A DNA stretch of 64,000 nucleotides, taken from Calamus simplicifolius (taxonomy: Eukaryota; Streptophyta; Magnoliopsida; Arecales; Arecaceae). The notes beneath the pieces are model-generated. The model did no database searches and was not told where the DNA came from. It saw nothing but the letters and a program-made list of their open reading frames with translations. Made by a program: the position numbers and the translations under genes. The stretch lies in the NCBI GenBank assembly GCA_900491605.1, contig UESW01003831.1, positions 1,362,726 through 1,426,725 of the forward strand, written 5' to 3'. Positions 1 through 10,830 of the stretch are shown here, in pieces; the stretch's first letter is position 1, and each line of letters starts with the position of its first letter.

Positions 1-390
1 ATATGTACAATCATGCTTAATTTACAGGAATTAGAGTGCTGCAATCCTAAAAGTAAAATTAGATCCGCAAATTGTCATGCAATTGCATGATCAAATCATT
101 CAATGGCATTTTTATACACTTGAGCCAATTTTTTTAGTCACAATATGTCAGTATGGTAGTTGCCAGTGAAGGAAAATGGAAGAAAAGCTCAGAGAAAGAA
201 ACCTCTTCCAATTGATGACGACATAAAGAAAGGAGTGTCAGTTAAATATTTATGCTAAAAGTTTTTTAAAAAAAAAAGCTACAAAAGCTTATACTTGGTC
301 CTCATTAAGGTCTCCAAAAAATCAAACTGAAAAGGAAGCGATTGGTTTCTCAACCAAAAATTCTTGCAACTCAAACCATCTTTTCAGTCA

Positions 391-422
391 CAGAGAGAGA
401 GACAGAGAGAGAGAGAGAGAGG
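391..422. repeat. (GA)n microsatellite
   Basis: GA/CA-interrupted dinucleotide tract inside the GT14 intron. Confidence 0.85.
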
Positions 423-1111
423 CATCAAAAAGCATTCATCAACTAGTGTTTCACATGTGCAACACACCAGAAGAAGCATAGCTGGTTGTGATCTCCCATC
501 TCAGTTTTTTTTTTTTCCTATAAATTACTTAACCTAAAGACAGCCACTTTTAGCAGCTGCGCTTCTCTGATTTCTCCATTTTAAAGAATTAAGGACCCAA
601 AAAAAAAATAAGATGTGTATTGATTAAAGATGAAGCACCTTCAGAGATGACAGTCAAATAAAGCAACTGAGAAACATAGAATCAGAACGTGGGCTTGGGG
701 GAAGAAGCATGTCAGTTCATCTAATTTAAAAATCACAAAAGGAAGCCCAAGATTTCTTTCAACCTGAAATTCAAGTCAAAGCTTAGCTCAATCCTAGAAT
801 TTCCATTCACAAGAGAAGATATTAATATCTATAACCTAGTTAGACATCCTCATAAACTCTTATTACTCCTCTCAATTATAAATCACACGCTACCATCTGA
901 AATATGAACGTAACTGTATTGCCGCACTATCATCATTGACTTACATAATAGATATAGTAGACCTGTTTCACAAACACATTAACTTTTATCATTCTGAATA
1001 CTAAAAGTTTGATGCATTAACATTGCTATGTATATTAATCAAAACCTCAACCAACAAATTAATCCATGCAGTCAGCTTAATGGGTAAAGGTGTGATGCAT
1101 TAAGATAATCT

Positions 1112-1136
1112 CCCCCCCCCCCCCCCCCCCCCCCCC
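1112..1136. repeat. poly(C) homopolymer, 25 bases
   Basis: Twenty-five consecutive C on the + strand (G on the gene's sense strand). The length is probably variable or mis-called. Confidence 0.9.
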
Positions 1137-2554
1137 ACTCTTACAAAAAAAAAGAAGACTTTGACATAGATAAATCTCATCTTGTGTTCACATGAGTGTT
1201 TATATACAAAATGATAAGGAACATATAATGAAAAAAAGTCAGAAAACCCAAAAAAAATACTGCACATAAAAGGGTTTAAAGAAAAAATCAAGAAGGCGTC
1301 CTTTGAACTTGTCAGAATCTTGGCATAGCTTTTAAGTAGAACTTGTGACAACAAAAAATTTAATATCCTTAGCAAGTCAAAACCAAAAGATACAAAACAA
1401 GAAAAATGCAACCATACAACCAGCCAAGTTTATTTAGAAAGATATCAGTATCAACCGTCCTCCTAGATAGAAAAGAATTGCAGCTTGGGAGTTTTCAAAC
1501 AAGAATTCCAAAAACCAAACCTTGTTTCAATCACCTTTTAAGGCCAAATCCCAGCTCTCTTGATGGATGATTGGTAGTGAGATGAACTGAGATCTCAATT
1601 GTCTCAAATAAAATGGAAGGCTGGAGAAATTTCCATAGAACCAAGATATCCAGATATTGCAGCAGCTATATACCAAAGTGTCAGCCGATTCGGTAGAAAC
1701 AGAAGCCATATCACTTCAGGTGTTGACTTTTATATTTAGATATTAAAATACCCGTGAAAAAGATAACAAAACTATTCAGAGAGAATCTTGTCCAGCATAT
1801 TGGTACCATATTGGAGTATCTCATTAGATAACAAAGACTGATATCTTATATATGCCATACCAGCAAATGCCTGATAACGATATGAACCACTATCTGAGCT
1901 AAGATGTGAACCACGGCTTCCATTAAACTCTAACCTCGAATTAAGAATCAAGCTACTAAGACTAATAGTAAAGCATTAAGGTTAACTCCAACCTCCACCA
2001 GTGAAAGTTAGGAAGCAAGAATTCTAATTTCAACTGCACTTGAAAAGAACTGAACAAAATAAGTTTGCAGTAAAACACTGGCGAGCATCAGAGTTTTAAA
2101 AAAAAAAAAAAAAAAGCAAGATATAAATGATGAGAAACAATCAAATCGAGGAAGGAAGAAAAACCATCGACCCTATTCAACACATACATCTCCAATAAGA
2201 GATCCAGTAAATCCATGTCTTAAAAATCAAAATTGAAGCTGAATTTTTAAAATAAAAAGATTATCTGATTAATTCTAGAAATTCTCCTAAGAAAACAACT
2301 ATGGACTAAAATTAAATCACAACAAAATATAATATAAAAAAATCCTACATTGATTCAGCTAAAGAAAGAAGGCGAAAAAAGGAAACCGATAGACTCTCAT
2401 CATAAATTCATTTAAACTAATGTCGCCCGTGTCCACATTTTACTACAGGAGTTATAGTCATCGATTTTCTTTCCAAATAAGAAGATCGCACAAAAAGCAA
2501 CTTGAACTGCAAACAACAAAAAAGAGAATTTTTTCCGCCATAAAATCCACGTAC

Positions 2555-3053
2555 CATCCTGCGTGACAAGCGGATAATCCGCGGCGCTGAGGGTCACGAA
2601 CCAATCCCAGCCGCCGTCCAGGCGGAGGAGCGCCGCGGCGGCGTGAAGCGTCGCAGCGAGCACGGAGGACCCCATGTAGGACATGGCACCGGGCTTCCCG
2701 ACCACGTGCACGTTCCCGAAAGCCCGGATGGCCGGGATCGAGAGCCGGATGGAGGCGGCCAGATCGGCGCGCTCCCTGGCGGGGGCGTCCGCGGAGAGGT
2801 GGAGGAGGTAGAGATTCCGGGGGTGGTAGACGGCGAGCAGGAGGCGGAGCATGCGGCGGGCGTCGCCGCGGCCGCCGGAGATGAAGTAGGCGAAGGAGGG
2901 GGGGTAGGCGGCACCGCGGCGGACGTAGGAGGGCGACGGCTGGGTGTCGAAGAAGGCCGAAGAAGCGCTAAAGCCGGAGATGGCGGAGAGGAAGAGGAGG
3001 AGGGAGACGAAAGAGATGGAGAAGAGGGGGAAGAGCCATTTCTCGGCCCCCAT
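2555..3053 (-). CDS. GT14 family glycosyltransferase (GlcAT14-like), coding exon 1 only
   Basis: Encodes the first 166 residues of a type II membrane glycosyltransferase of CAZy family GT14, the plant group that includes Golgi beta-glucuronosyltransferases acting on arabinogalactan proteins. Residues 6-26 form one hydrophobic anchor after a short basic N-terminus. The catalytic region starts near residue 51 with PPSFAYFISGGRGD, followed by LLLAVYHPRNLYLLHL (71-86) and the family signature WDWFVTLSAADYPLVTQD (149-166). The ATG at 3053 puts the anchor at the usual place; an in-frame ATG 25 codons upstream would only add a Pro-rich extension. The exon ends in phase 1 at G|GTACGT (donor at 2554). 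Family members are about 400 residues, so the C-terminal half lies beyond the left edge, across a long intron. Exon GC content is very high, as in many monocot first exons. The family is clear; the exact acceptor substrate is inferred. Confidence 0.9.
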
Positions 3054-3480
3054 GCTCCGGGCGCATGGGATGATCAGCAACGGGGGTAGAATCTTGATCG
3101 AGGGCGATGGAGGTGATCGCAGGGGCATGGGATCGAGGCTAGGGTTTGCTCGGATACCAGAAGAACCATCGGATTGGGGGCAAAGTTAGGGATGGGGATG
3201 TCACATATCGGGGATAGTGTCGTCCCTGTGATTTGATCTCCAGACGGAAAGGATGGGATGGGTACCGCGTTTTCAGAGGAGGTTTTGTCGAGAATGAGAA
3301 AGAAGCGACCTCGGAAACGGCTTAGAAGCGTTCTCCTGGTTACAAGGAAAGTCCTTTAGCGTGCAGCCGTGAGGAGCCAGATAAAAAAAGGAGGCATCAA
3401 GTTTGCCGTCAAGAAAGGAAAAGAAAGAGAATTTTTTTAGTTTAAATGATTGTTATCATTGTACTGTTCGAATCTTTAAA
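3054..3480 (-). promoter_or_regulatory. 5' UTR and proximal upstream region of the GT14 gene
   Basis: GC-rich DNA directly upstream of the GT14 ATG, falling to AT-rich by about 3420. I see no convincing TATA box close to the ATG; a (TA)n run lies at 3485-3506. The transcription start cannot be fixed from sequence alone. Confidence 0.35.
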
Positions 3481-5075
3481 AACGAATATATATATATATA
3501 TATATTATTGAAACTGAATTTTAAATTTAATTAAGCCTTGTAATATTTATTGCCAAGTGTGCAATAAATATGCCAATAATGCGCAATCGAGTTTTCGATG
3601 ATGATTCATTTCCATCACAAATCAACTGCTTAAATGGAGTGGTGCAACCTGTAAGATAAAAAGTAAAATAAATTTTAAAAGATAAAATAGTTTTTTCTTT
3701 AAAAAATTTACTTTATTTTTATTATATCAGTGAGTGTAACGATGACATTATTATAATAAATAATTTTTTAATGACATTATTATAATAAATAATTATTATA
3801 TTGTAAGATAAAAAATAATTATTATATTGTAACGACTTTGATGCTGCATTATTAGAATTAAGAGGGATATAATTATCTATATTGAGTGCTGACTTAATCA
3901 TGAATAAAGCAAAAAAAAAAAAATAGATTCATATAATCAATTCATATAATTAAGAAAAAAAATTTTTTATTAAATTATATATATTTTTTATTATTAAAGT
4001 TTTTTTTCAAAAGAGCTCATACGATGCTTTATTTTTCATACTTATTTTTATATTTTAAAAATAAAAAGAATAATAAAAACTTATAATCAACACTTCAATG
4101 GCTACTAACAACATTTAAATTATCTATATATGTGTTTATAATATATAATTTAATCATATTTTAAAAAAATATATAAACAAATCTTTTGAGTTTTCAATAT
4201 CTCAATTTATTGATGCCTTGTTTCTGCACTTAATTTTATATTTAAATAGCATTTAAAAGTATAATTAAAAGCTTATAATGGTAACTGCAATGATTACAAT
4301 AATATTTAAATCAGCTACATGAATATATAAATATATTATTCTATTTTAAAAGAATATTATCGAATTTTTTGAGCTTTTGATGCCCTTATTTTTTATATTT
4401 AATTTTATATTTACATACCATTTAAAAGCATAATAAAAATATGTAATCAAATTCCACTTATTTAAACAATATTTAAGTCGTCTGTACTTGCGATGCAATA
4501 ATAGAATAGTTAACTTTTTTTTTTTTTCCAAATCGCTATAATTTTACCCCATATATATTAGATTAGATCGTAAATATATTTCTCGTTTAATTTTAATTTT
4601 TTTTATGATTTTAAAATTTTAACCAACGGTAATAAAAGGAAATAACGGTAACGTTGTCCAGGCCAACCCTTTACTTGGCTTCGATATTATATTTCCATCA
4701 TGCTAAAATTGCCATGCAGATTAAAAAAAAAAATGGACACCCATCGCATCTGAATTTTATTTTTTATACAAAGTGTACGTAAAAAACGCACGCACGGCAT
4801 GAATCTGAGAAGCATTCAGACCTTCTTGTACTGGCAAGAAGCTTCAAGAACACGCCTTTGCAATGATGAAAAACCCTCGCACCATATGATTGACGAAATC
4901 ACACGATGCTTGTGCTCGTTGGCTTAGCACAAAAAGGGGCTTTAATTTGATATGGAGTTGACGGCCAGGTAACTTAAAATTAAAGGGTTGGAATCCGATG
5001 CACCATAGAATACGGTATATATTTCAGTCTCTCATGATGCATCATAGCATATCATGCATAACTAAAATGGCATAT
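3481..5075. other. AT-rich intergenic DNA
   Basis: No coding sequence recognised. Contains a (TA)n tract (3485-3506), short direct repeats around 3744-3833 and the degenerate 170-190-bp repeats at 4021-4500. It ends at the 5' LTR of the Tat element. Confidence 0.6.
4021..4500. repeat. Degenerate AT-rich tandem repeat, about 3 units of 165-190 bp
   Basis: Three successive segments, starting near 4021, 4211 and 4377, share the same order of words: GATGC(C)TT, then CTTAATTTTATATTT, then CATTTAAAAG.ATAA, then AATATTTAA, then TTTTGAG. The units are diverged and AT-rich, so this is a reading by eye rather than a scored alignment. Confidence 0.5.
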
Positions 5076-6648
5076 GATGGGTCAGTTGATCCCATAAAAA
5101 ATAAAGATAATAATTTTTAAACGGCCATTTTGACAGCAGCATCAATCTCATGTGGCCGCGTCCCACCTCGATCTTAGCATCGGCCGCGGCCACTTCACCT
5201 CAACGTCCGCGACGGTCCACCTCAGGCCTCATCCCGCTCGGCCACCTCACCTCCAAGGTCGGCACCTTCAAGGCCGACGGCTCCAAGGCCGGCACCTCCA
5301 AAGCCGGTACTCCAAGGCCGGCGGCCCCAAGGCCGGCGGCTCAAGGCCGACGGTTCCAAGGTCGGCACCTCCAAGGCCGACGCCTCCAAGACCGACACCC
5401 GGCACTTCCCAGCCGGCCCCGGCACCTCCCAGCCGGCCCCGGCATCTTCCTAGCCGGCCCGCTACGTCTTCAAACTAGGCGACCCCGGCACTTCCTAGCC
5501 GGCCCCGGCATCTTCCTAGCCGGCCCCCTACGTCTCCAAGCTAGGCGGCCCCAGCACTTCCCAGCCGGCCCCGGCACCTCCCAGCCGGCCCCCTACGTCT
5601 CCAAGCTAGGCGGCCCAGCACCTCCCAGTCGAACCCGGCACTTTCCTAGCCGGCCCCCGGCATCTCCAAGCCCACCGAGTCGGCCCCGACCCTTCCTGGT
5701 CGGCCCTTCTCGGCCCCGGCATCTCCAAGCCCCCGAGTCGGCCCCGACCCTTCCTGGTTGGCCCTTCTCGGCCCCCCGGCATCTTCAAGTTCTCCAAGCC
5801 CGCCGAGTCGGCCCCGACCCTTCCTGGTCGGCCCTTCTCGGCCCCGGCGTCTCAAGCCCGCCGAGTCGGCCCCGACCCTTCCTGGTCGGCCCTTCTCGGC
5901 CCGGCATCTCCAAGTTCTCCAAGCCCGAGTCGGCCCCACCCTTCCTGGTCGGCCCTTCTCGGCCCCGGCATCTCCGAGTTCTCCAAGCCCGCCAAGTCGG
6001 CCCCGACCATTCCTGGGGGAGGTCGGCCCCGGCCGCCCCTGGCCAGCCGGTTCAGCCTCGACCCCCCGGGGGGTCAAGGTGTCCCAGTTCTCCCTAGCAT
6101 GGCCCCAGCAGTTCAAGAAACCGCCTCTCTGACTCGCGCCGCCTGACAATGCCAAGTCCACCTACTGCTGGCCACGTTGTTGATGGGACTAGACCCAACA
6201 ACCCAACAGCCCCGCTGGCTGATGGGACTTAGCCCACCAACCGCCGCTTTCTCCCTTTCCGATGAGACAGGACCCACCAACCAACGCAGATTCACGCAAC
6301 TCCCAAGAACTCCGCAACATTCCCTCCTCACGAAATCCCACGTGATCATGCCAGGGTCAACCCCTATAAAAAGGTGAATCCACCCAGTAAACAGGTATGC
6401 GTAATCCCCAAAATCGCTGCCTTAGCATTCAGGAAGGAATCCCTCCTCCCTGAGACCTCCTTTCTCATACTAAAAAAGGCTCACTCGAGCCCCTCTTCAG
6501 CTGTGACCTCAGTTGCTAACTTGGGCGTCGGAGGGTCCCACCGGAGAACCCTCTCGGTCCTGGGACTTTTCTGCAGGTAACCTGGTGAAGAAGAGCCTGG
6601 AGAAGCATTCCGTTCCCGACGTCCAGGATAGGTGATTGAGCGTCATCA
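5076..6648 (+). repeat. 5' LTR of Tat-1
   Basis: Pairs with 14050-15623. U3 is filled with short GC-rich repeats: about 15-bp CCAAGGCCG-type units (5230-5400), CCAGCCGGCCCC units (5400-5640), then 50-60-bp units with GTCGGCCCCGAC palindromes (5660-6010). A TATA box (CCTATAAAAAGG, about 6363-6374) is followed by R-U5 with CTTGGGCGTCGGAGGGTC near 6519. Long Pro-rich open frames across this LTR are repeat artefacts. Confidence 0.93.
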
Positions 6649-6650
6649 GA

Positions 6651-6669
6651 TTGGCGCGCCAGGAAGGGG
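6651..6669 (+). other. Primer binding site of Tat-1
   Basis: TTGGCGCGCCAGGAAGGGG, two bases after the 5' LTR end. The TGGCGC start is typical of gypsy primer sites; I do not assign the tRNA. Confidence 0.75.
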
Positions 6670-6748
6670 ATACAAAAAAGTAGCGAACGTTCTCCCTGCG
6701 CTACATCTCGGTAGGCGAGACTCTCTCCCCTCTTCTCTTCGAAGAGCC

Positions 6749-8240
6749 ATGGTGGTGACGCAAGCTCAGGATGCCTCCGTCAGCTATCCAGCGGGCTCCC
6801 CCCGCCAGCTAGGCAGCAAGAGGCCAATCCCCCTGCTACCAACCCTCCAGTTGCCTGCCCGCCGCCGGAGGCCGTTGATCAAACAGTGGAGCGGCTGGCG
6901 ACTCTTTCCCAGCAAGTCCAGAATCTCACCACCATGGTCCACGGGCTCCAGCAACAACAGTCCGTGGCCACCCAGCATCAGACTGCTCCCCCCCCAGTCA
7001 ACAGTCGGCGAGGGGAGGTTCTCCTCGGCGGGAGGCCGGTCGGCAAGAGACCGGCCGACGTCAGGTTTCCCCTAGGAAGCCTCGACGCGAGCCATCCAAG
7101 CGGCCATGGTCCCCTGACCACGCCCCAACAGACTTCATCCCAAGCCACATCATCACGAGGAACCCAGGCGGAAGTCCCGACTTCCGTCTCCATCTCCTTC
7201 TGCCTCTTCTTCTTCTTCTTCCTCCGAGCCATCTCGGAGGGCCCCGACGATCAGCCGCCAGGCGGGGAACACTGGAGGAGTACAACAGCGCCTCGACGAG
7301 CTCGCCAAGAAGATCAACCATCAGCCGGAGGAAGAGTTCGACACTCGTCCTCCCTACACTCGCGGATATTGGAGGAACCAGTCCCCTCCAGTTTCGCTTT
7401 CCTCAGATAGACCCGTACGATGGTACGACTCTCGATCATCTCGAGAGTTACAAAGCAATGATGCAAATCCAGGGCGCTTCAGATGCCCTTCTCTGCAAAG
7501 CCTTCCCCGCTACCCTGCGGAAGGCCGCCCGTGCATGGCACTCACGCCTGCCCCCTCACAGCATCGACTCCTTCCGGGAGCTGGAGAAAGCCTTTCTGGC
7601 ACACTTCGACGCCTGCCGGCGAATCCCAAGGGTAGCCGACAGTCTTTTCTCCGTCCGTCAGAAGGAGGGAGAATCTTGCGGGACTTTGTGTCCCGGTTCA
7701 AGGCCGCCGCCCTCGAGGTCTATCATCTCGACGACGCGGTGGCAGCACTGGCGTTGAAGCGGGGACTCCTCCCGTCTGCTTCACTTTCTCCTTGGATAAG
7801 AAGCCCCCAAGCTCTTATTCCGATCTCCTCCTCCGAGCTCAGAAATACATCCGCGCGGATGAAGCCGACTTCACCCACCGGGAATCTTCAAGAAACTCCA
7901 GCCACAAGCCCGCTCGCCCCGAGCCCAGCGGGCCCCCTCGACACAGGCGAGCTGACCCGCCTCGTCGTTCCGAGAGCAGGCGTCGGAGCCCCGTCCCCGA
8001 CGAGTAAGCTCACGCCTCTTCTAGCCCCTCGATCCCACATTCTGATGGAGATCGAGGGTGAGCCTTATCTTCAACGACCTCCTCCCATGAAGAAAGGTCC
8101 CCCCGTGACAAGAGCCGCTACTGTCGTTCCACCGGGATTACGGCCACGATACCGATAGCTGCTACAACCTGAAGAAGGCCATCGAGGAGCTTATTCAACG
8201 GGGCTACCTCGGCAAATATGTCCAAAAGATGCCGCAGCCG
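6749..8240 (+). pseudogene. gag: gag of Tat-1 (frameshifted)
   Basis: Structural polyprotein of the virus-like particle. It starts at ATG 6749 (MVVTQAQDAS). A Gln-rich coiled segment follows at about 6886-6960 in another frame (VQNLTTMVHGLQQQQ). The conserved gag core spans 7395-7800: MMQIQGASDALLCKAFPATL and AARAWHSRLPP, then FVSRFKAAALEVYHLDD in a shifted frame. A CCHC-like knuckle region with YGHDTDSCYNLKKAIEEL lies at about 8120-8190. At least four frame changes are needed, so no intact Gag is made. Lineage motifs make the identification firm; exact shift points are approximate. Confidence 0.8.
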
Positions 8241-8432
8241 CTGCCGGCCCTCATGGGCCCCCGCCTGTCCAAGCCCCGGTCGACAATGCCCCCACTGAGC
8301 GGACGGTCGGAATGGTGTCCTGGGGATCAGCCTCTGCACCTAAACGGCCGAGAGGGGAGGCGCCGAACAATGTAATCCCTGGGGGGGACCTACTGTAGTG
8401 GGAATGTAAACAATGAAGGCGTCGTCGTCTCC

Positions 8433-8756
8433 ATGACGATCGCCAAGCACCCTGTAAAAAGGATATTAGTTGATAGTGGCAGCTCAGCTGACATCCTTAC
8501 TTATGACGCTTTTGTTCGAATGGGATTATCTGTGGACTCTCTCCAACCTGTGGCGGCCCCGCTAGTCGGGTTTACCGGGGACTCCGTAAGGGTCGAAGGT
8601 GAAATACCTCTGCCTGTGATAGCCGGGACACCACCATGCCAAAGCACTGTGATCATGAAGTTCCTGGTCGTAAGGGTCCCCTTGGCGTACAATGCCATTC
8701 TCGGGCGCCCAGGTCTGAACCTTTTGGACGCAGTCATTTCCACCCGCGTTTACTAG
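8433..8756 (+). CDS. Retropepsin-like aspartic protease domain of Tat-1
   Basis: Open stretch of 107 codons with the aspartic-protease active-site motif VDSGSSAD (residues 13-20) and the downstream motif NAILGRPGLN (near 88-97). It would cleave the Gag-Pol polyprotein. It stops early at ISTRVY*, where intact elements read on toward RT, so it is part of a broken pol rather than a separate gene. The ATG at 8433 is simply the first Met. Confidence 0.82.
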   Translation: MTIAKHPVKRILVDSGSSADILTYDAFVRMGLSVDSLQPVAAPLVGFTGDSVRVEGEIPLPVIAGTPPCQSTVIMKFLVVRVPLAYNAILGRPGLNLLDAVISTRVY

Positions 8757-8789
8757 TGCAGTTCCCCACTAGTGAGGGAGTTGGTGAGA

Positions 8790-10430
8790 TGCGCGGCGAG
8801 ACCAGCCCGGTCCTGCCCTGTTACCACGCGGCATCAAGTCCCCTGGAAGTTGAGCCAGCTCTAGATGCATCTGATCCCAGAGACTCCAGCCAAGGAGGAG
8901 AGCCAGCTGAGCACCTGCTAACCTTCCCCCTTGGGGAGGACCCGGCGAAGACCGTCCACATCGGAGGACTCCTTCCTCTGGAGGACCGGGAGCGTCTCTT
9001 GGGTTTTTTAAGGGCTAACTCGGACATTTTCGCCTGGTCGGCATCTGACATGCCCGGCATCCCTTCGGAGGTGATCACCCACAAGCTCAACATTGATCCA
9101 CGGCACCGCCCGATCCGCCAAAAGAAGAGAAGCTTCGCCCTGACCGACAAAGGGCCATTGACGAGGAAGTTAGCAAGCTACTCAGTGCCGGCCACATCCG
9201 GGAAGCACACTACCCTGACTGGCTAGCCAACGTGGTCATGGTGCGTAAGGCAAATGGGAGCTGGAGGATCTGCATAGACTTCACCGACCTCAACAAGGCG
9301 TGTCCGAAAGACAGTTTCCCTCTGCCCAGAATTGATCAGCTGGTGGATTCCACCTCCGGGCACGAACTCCTCAGCTTCATGGACGCCTTCTCAGGATATA
9401 ACCAGATAAGGATGGACCCCAGCGACGAAGAGCACACCTCCTTTGTGACAGAGAAAGGCATTTATTGCTACAAGGTGATGCCTTTCGGCCTCAAGAACGC
9501 GGGGGCAACCTACCAAAGACTGATGAACAGAGTGTTCCAGGATCAGCTAGGCCGGAACATGGAAGTCTACGTAGACGACATGCTGACAAAGAGCACCCGC
9601 GCCTCCGATCACGTCTCCGACCTAGAGGAGACCTTCAACAACCTCCGTCGCTTCCAAGTCAAGCTGAACCCCAAGAAATGTGCTTTTGGGGTCACGGCGG
9701 GCAAGTTCCTAGGCTTCATGGTGACCCAGCGAGGGATCGAGGCAAACCCAGAGAAGATCAGTGCCATACTCGACATGAGGCCGCCATCCAGCAAAAAGGA
9801 AGTACAACGATTGACAGGGAGGATAGCGGCTCTAAGTCGTTTCCTCTCCAAATCGGCTGAGAGATGCCTGCCTTTCTTCAAGGCCCTGCGGAAAATGAAT
9901 AGCTTCGAATGGACGGACGACTGCCAGAAAGCCTTCGACGGGTTGAAGGCATTCCTGTCTTCTCCGCCGCTTCTATCCAAGCCAAGAGATGGAGAAAGTC
10001 TCTTCCTCTACTTAGCCGCTTCGTCAGAAGCCGTTAGCTCGGTCCTGGTGCGCCTCGACGCCGACGGAACTCAAAGACCCATCTATTATGTGAGTAAGGT
10101 CCTTCATGATGCAGAGGTCAGATATTCCAAGACAGAGAAAGTTATTTTTGCCCTGATAGTCTCCGCCCGACGCCTCCGTCCGTATTTTCAAGCCCATCCT
10201 ATTGTGGTGCTCACGGATCAGCCCCTTCGAGCCATCCTGGCTCGCCCGGACACTTCAGGCCGACTGGCCAAGTGGGCCATCAAGCTGGGGGAGTTTGACC
10301 TTTCTTTTCAAGCTCGGCCGGCTCTGAAGTCTCAGGTCTTAGCCGATTTCCTGGTCGAGTGTACTTGGGCGGAGGAAGATCCCAAAGAGGCTCCCATGGA
10401 GCAGTGCGAACCTGAGCCAGATGATGATGG
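8790..10430 (+). pseudogene. pol: Reverse transcriptase plus first RNase H of Tat-1
   Basis: The leader in one frame (about 8790-9140: FAWSASDMPGIP, HKLNIDP) shifts near 9145 into the 9232 frame. RT motifs: WRICIDFTDLNKACPKDSFP, SFMDAFSGYNQI, VMPFGLKNAGATYQRLMN and catalytic YVDDM (9568-9582). The connection and first RNase H domain follow to about 10380. Its first catalytic position reads LFLYLAAS, with Ala where active RNase H has Asp. That loss is usual in Tat elements, which carry a second RNase H. One frameshift lies inside this span. Confidence 0.88.
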
Positions 10431-10830
10431 AGAATCCTGGTTTCTTCATGTGGACGGCGCATCAAATTCACAAGGAAGCGGCCCGGCCTCATTCTTGCCG
10501 GGCCGGGTGGAGAAAGGACGAATGTGCCCTGCGGTTCCTATTCGAAGCCACCAACAATCAAGCCGAGTACGAGGCCCTACTGGCCGGGCTAAGGTTAGCC
10601 CGAGAGTTGGGAGTAAGGCGTCTCAGAGCCTTTACCGACTCGCAACTTGTCTCTGGCCAAATCCACGGGGAATATGAAGCGCGCGACCCCATTATGGTGC
10701 AGTATTTGGGCAAGGTTCAGTTTCTAACTTCCTCACTGCCTTATTTCAATATCAGTTACATTCCCGGAGCGAAAATGCCAAGGCCGACATCCTTTCTCGT
10801 CTGGCCACCTCCGCGACGGCTTGACGAGAG
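10430..10830 (+). pseudogene. Additional archaeal-type RNase H (aRNH) of Tat-1
   Basis: A second RNase H directly after the first. It begins FLHVDGASNSQGSG (catalytic Asp present) in the RT frame and shifts near 10510 into ATNNQAEYEALLAGLRLARE (catalytic Glu). FTDSQLVSGQIHGEY (catalytic Asp) and YIPGAKM follow. This domain marks the Tat lineage and is thought to replace the weakened first RNase H in degrading the RNA template. At least one frameshift breaks it, and a further shift follows near 10800. Confidence 0.85.

Larger units (their letters stand above)
1..2554 (-). other. Intron 1 of the GT14 gene (or intron plus flank)
   Basis: AT-rich sequence following the exon 1 donor at 2554. I find none of the conserved downstream GT14 motifs in any frame, so the next exon should lie to the left of the window. 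It contains a GA microsatellite (391-422) and a 25-base C run (1112-1136) but no other recognisable feature. Confidence 0.6.

Noticed and set aside
2643..3189. Plus-strand open frames of 148 and 81 codons opposite the GT14 exon
   Set aside because: Shadows of the GC-rich GT14 coding strand.
5150..6161. Long Pro/Arg-rich open frames on both strands (up to 315 codons), and similar ones at 14097-15171
   Set aside because: They follow GC-rich repeats in U3 of the Tat-1 LTRs, occur in several frames at once and have no domain.
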